From Triatoma infestans (Eukaryota; Arthropoda; Insecta; Hemiptera; Reduviidae), in contig JAAEAF010003075.1 of the NCBI GenBank assembly GCA_011037195.1, positions 96,974 to 160,973 of the forward strand: a stretch of DNA of 64,000 bases. The letters are read 5' to 3'. Shown in pieces: positions 62,214-64,000 of the stretch (position 1 is its first letter; every line of letters begins with the position of its first letter). The translations under genes were made by a program, and so were the position numbers. Under the pieces are notes generated by a model, which was not told the DNA's origin, searched no databases, and saw only the letters and a program-made list of their open reading frames with translations.

Positions 62214-63217
62214 TTTTTACTTTCTCTTACTCCTAGTAAGAGGAAGTATTGTAATCGTGTCAAATTTTCGATATCGAGTTTTCACCGAAATGTCTGTTTT
62301 GAGGTCTCCTGAGTCCAAAAAAGTGATTTTAGCAAATGGTCTGTGTGTGTGTGTATGTATGTATGTATGTATGTGAACAGCATAGCTCAAAAACGAAAAA
62401 TCGTAGAAAGTTGAAACTTGATATTCCGTTTAGAGGTCACCATGGGATCTGACTGAACGCTATCTATCAAAATTCCTTAACCGAAAGTACCACTTTACTA
62501 GTTGGATTTTTTACTTTTTTGCGATTTTCTCAAAAAGTGGCTCCGACAATTTTCTTTAAACTTACTATATCAACCACACATACAAAGAGCTACAACATTT
62601 ATTTGAAATATTTCTCCAGGAAAATGCATTATCAGGGCACTTTTGGGGGAGGGGTGGGGTTAGGTTTTTTTCTAAAGTGCTATTTCAGATTATTAGATAA
62701 TTCTGCCATCTGAATAATGTTAATTGGAATTAAATATATTGCTGAAATTCCGAGTTTCAAGAAAATCGGATAACCGGAAGTGCGTTTACTTTACCACTTT
62801 ACTAAATGATTTTTTTCTCTTTTTCGCAATTTTCTCAAAAATGGCTCCGACGATTTTCTTGAAACTTGGTATATAAACTAAACATGCAATGTTCTATAAC
62901 TTTTATTTGAAACATTTCTCTGGAAAAATTTATTTAAGAATACTTTTAGGGGAGGGGTGGGGTTATATTTTTCTCTAAAGTGCTATCACAGTTGATTATA
63001 CAATTCTATCATCCAAACAAAATTAATTAGAAATAAATACGTGGCCAAAATTCCGAGTTTCAAGAAAATTAGTAAACCGGAAGTGCGCTTTTACTGGACG
63101 TTTTTTCAGTTTTCGACAAATCTCATTAAATTTAGTGCATAAACTATAAAAGCTGTCAATTATAATTTGGAGAACAGGAGTAAGAGAAAGTTGTGTGAGT
63201 GTTTCACACCAGATTTT
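62214..63217 (-). repeat. Repeat family A copy 6, full length
   Basis: About 1.0 kb. It begins tttttactttctcttactcc, then tagtaagaggaagtattgta, and ends with agttgtgtgagtgtttcaca and ccagattttt, exactly the inverse of the ends of copy 2. The 94-codon minus frame at 63023-63307 and the 120-codon plus frame at 31772-32134 are both the same non-coding repeat read through. Confidence 0.8.
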
Positions 63218-63611
63218 TATTTTGTATGAGATGCGGTGGTAGTACTTAAACGGAAAATCAAATAAGAGGTTTTCTGCGATTTTTCTTTTTTGAGGATTTT
63301 TGGTCACATACGCATCATGTGAAGCACTAAGTAGATAATTACAAAAAAAAAAGAAGACTTATTTGTACTTCTGTAACCCACCGATAATCTAGCCTGCTTC
63401 TGCATCTGATAGAATATATTAAATGTCTTGAAATGATTTGGACAATTTAACAAGAAGTTTCAGAATACTGGGTAAACGGCGCCCAATAAGTTATTCCTCT
63501 AAATTGCCCATCAAAGAACAATCACACCTTGTGTACTAATAATTGCATATTTGAAGACAAATTTTATTTACTGAATAGAATTGTAAGAATTGTAATCAGA
63601 AAGAAAATAAA

Positions 63612-64000
63612 AAATCTGGTGTGAAACCCTCACACAACTTTCTCTTACTCCAGTTCTCAAAATGATAATTGACAAATTTTATAGTTTGTGTACCAAATGT
63701 AATGAAATTCGTCGAAAACTGAAAAAACTGTTCAGTAACAGCGCACTTCCGGTTTACTAATTTTCTTGAAACTTGGAATTTCAGCCATCCATTTATTTCT
63801 AAGTAATTATGTTTGGATGATAGAATTGTATAATCAACGAGGATAGCACTTTAGATGAAAATCTAACCCTACCCCTCCCCTAAAAGTGCCCTTAAAAGAA
63901 TTTTCCCAGAGAAATGTTTTAGTTAAAAGTTGTAGATCTTTGCATGTTTAGTGTATATACGAAGTTTCATAAAAATCGTCGGAGCCATTTTTGAGAAAAT
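63612..64000 (+). repeat. Repeat family A copy 7, cut by the window end
   Basis: Starts aatctggtgtgaaaccctca and matches copy 2 nearly base for base until the window ends. It is the least diverged start relative to copies 2 and 6. Confidence 0.8.

Noticed and set aside
1..64000. CRISPR array, bacterial operon or phage-type defence system
   Set aside because: All identifiable genes are spliced animal genes; the short repeats present are microsatellites or transposon ends and no regular spacer pattern exists.

Overview
The window is nuclear DNA of an animal, almost certainly an insect. Evidence is the AT-rich sequence, compact GT-AG introns, animal housekeeping genes, and many mariner, Harbinger-like, LINE and tRNA-type SINE copies. 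The repeats suggest a hemipteran-like genome, but I cannot name the species. There is no sign of bacterial or organellar DNA, CRISPR, or stand-alone rRNA or tRNA genes.

Five complete multi-exon genes were rebuilt by joining exons at GT-AG sites with consistent phase. APPBP2 (minus, 3998-14827, 11 exons, 582 aa) is a TPR receptor of a cullin-2 ubiquitin ligase. IFT20 (plus, 15573-16515, 3 exons, 131 aa) is an intraflagellar transport subunit, divergent from APPBP2 across a 745-bp shared upstream region. CHCHD2 (minus, 20252-23014, 3 exons, 145 aa) is a mitochondrial twin-CX9C protein. PPM1G (minus, 31289-39049, 9 exons, 599 aa) is a PP2C-family phosphatase with an acidic insert. TBL2 (minus, 41832-54784, 7 exons, 457 aa) is a membrane-anchored WD40 protein.

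Two further genes lie inside TBL2 introns. One is an intact intronless REXO1-type RNA exonuclease (minus, 51006-52340). The other is the 3' part of an unrecognised plus-strand gene (43662-44960). Gene-like fragments with no visible partners occur at 40579-40929, 41346-41567 and 60957-60990.

The rest is mostly transposon debris. 1-4 kb holds a mariner element whose left half is an inverted copy of its own right end; it is inserted in another repeat. Next to it is a Harbinger-type element with a MADF-domain reading frame, ending 33 bp from the APPBP2 stop codon. Seven copies of one tRNA-type SINE and two of a second are scattered across the window. 18.0-19.05 kb is a second mariner relic. 24.8-27.5 kb holds Jockey-type and RTE-type LINE relics head to head. 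57.3-64 kb is a cluster of about 1-kb repeats (family A) around another LINE relic.

The five genes do not form one pathway: they cover ubiquitin ligation, ciliary transport, mitochondria, phosphatase signalling and ER stress. The strongest leads for something new are the fold-back mariner, the intact intronic REXO1 copy, the nested unrecognised gene, a possible small-RNA hairpin at 23845-23906, and the undescribed repeat family A.
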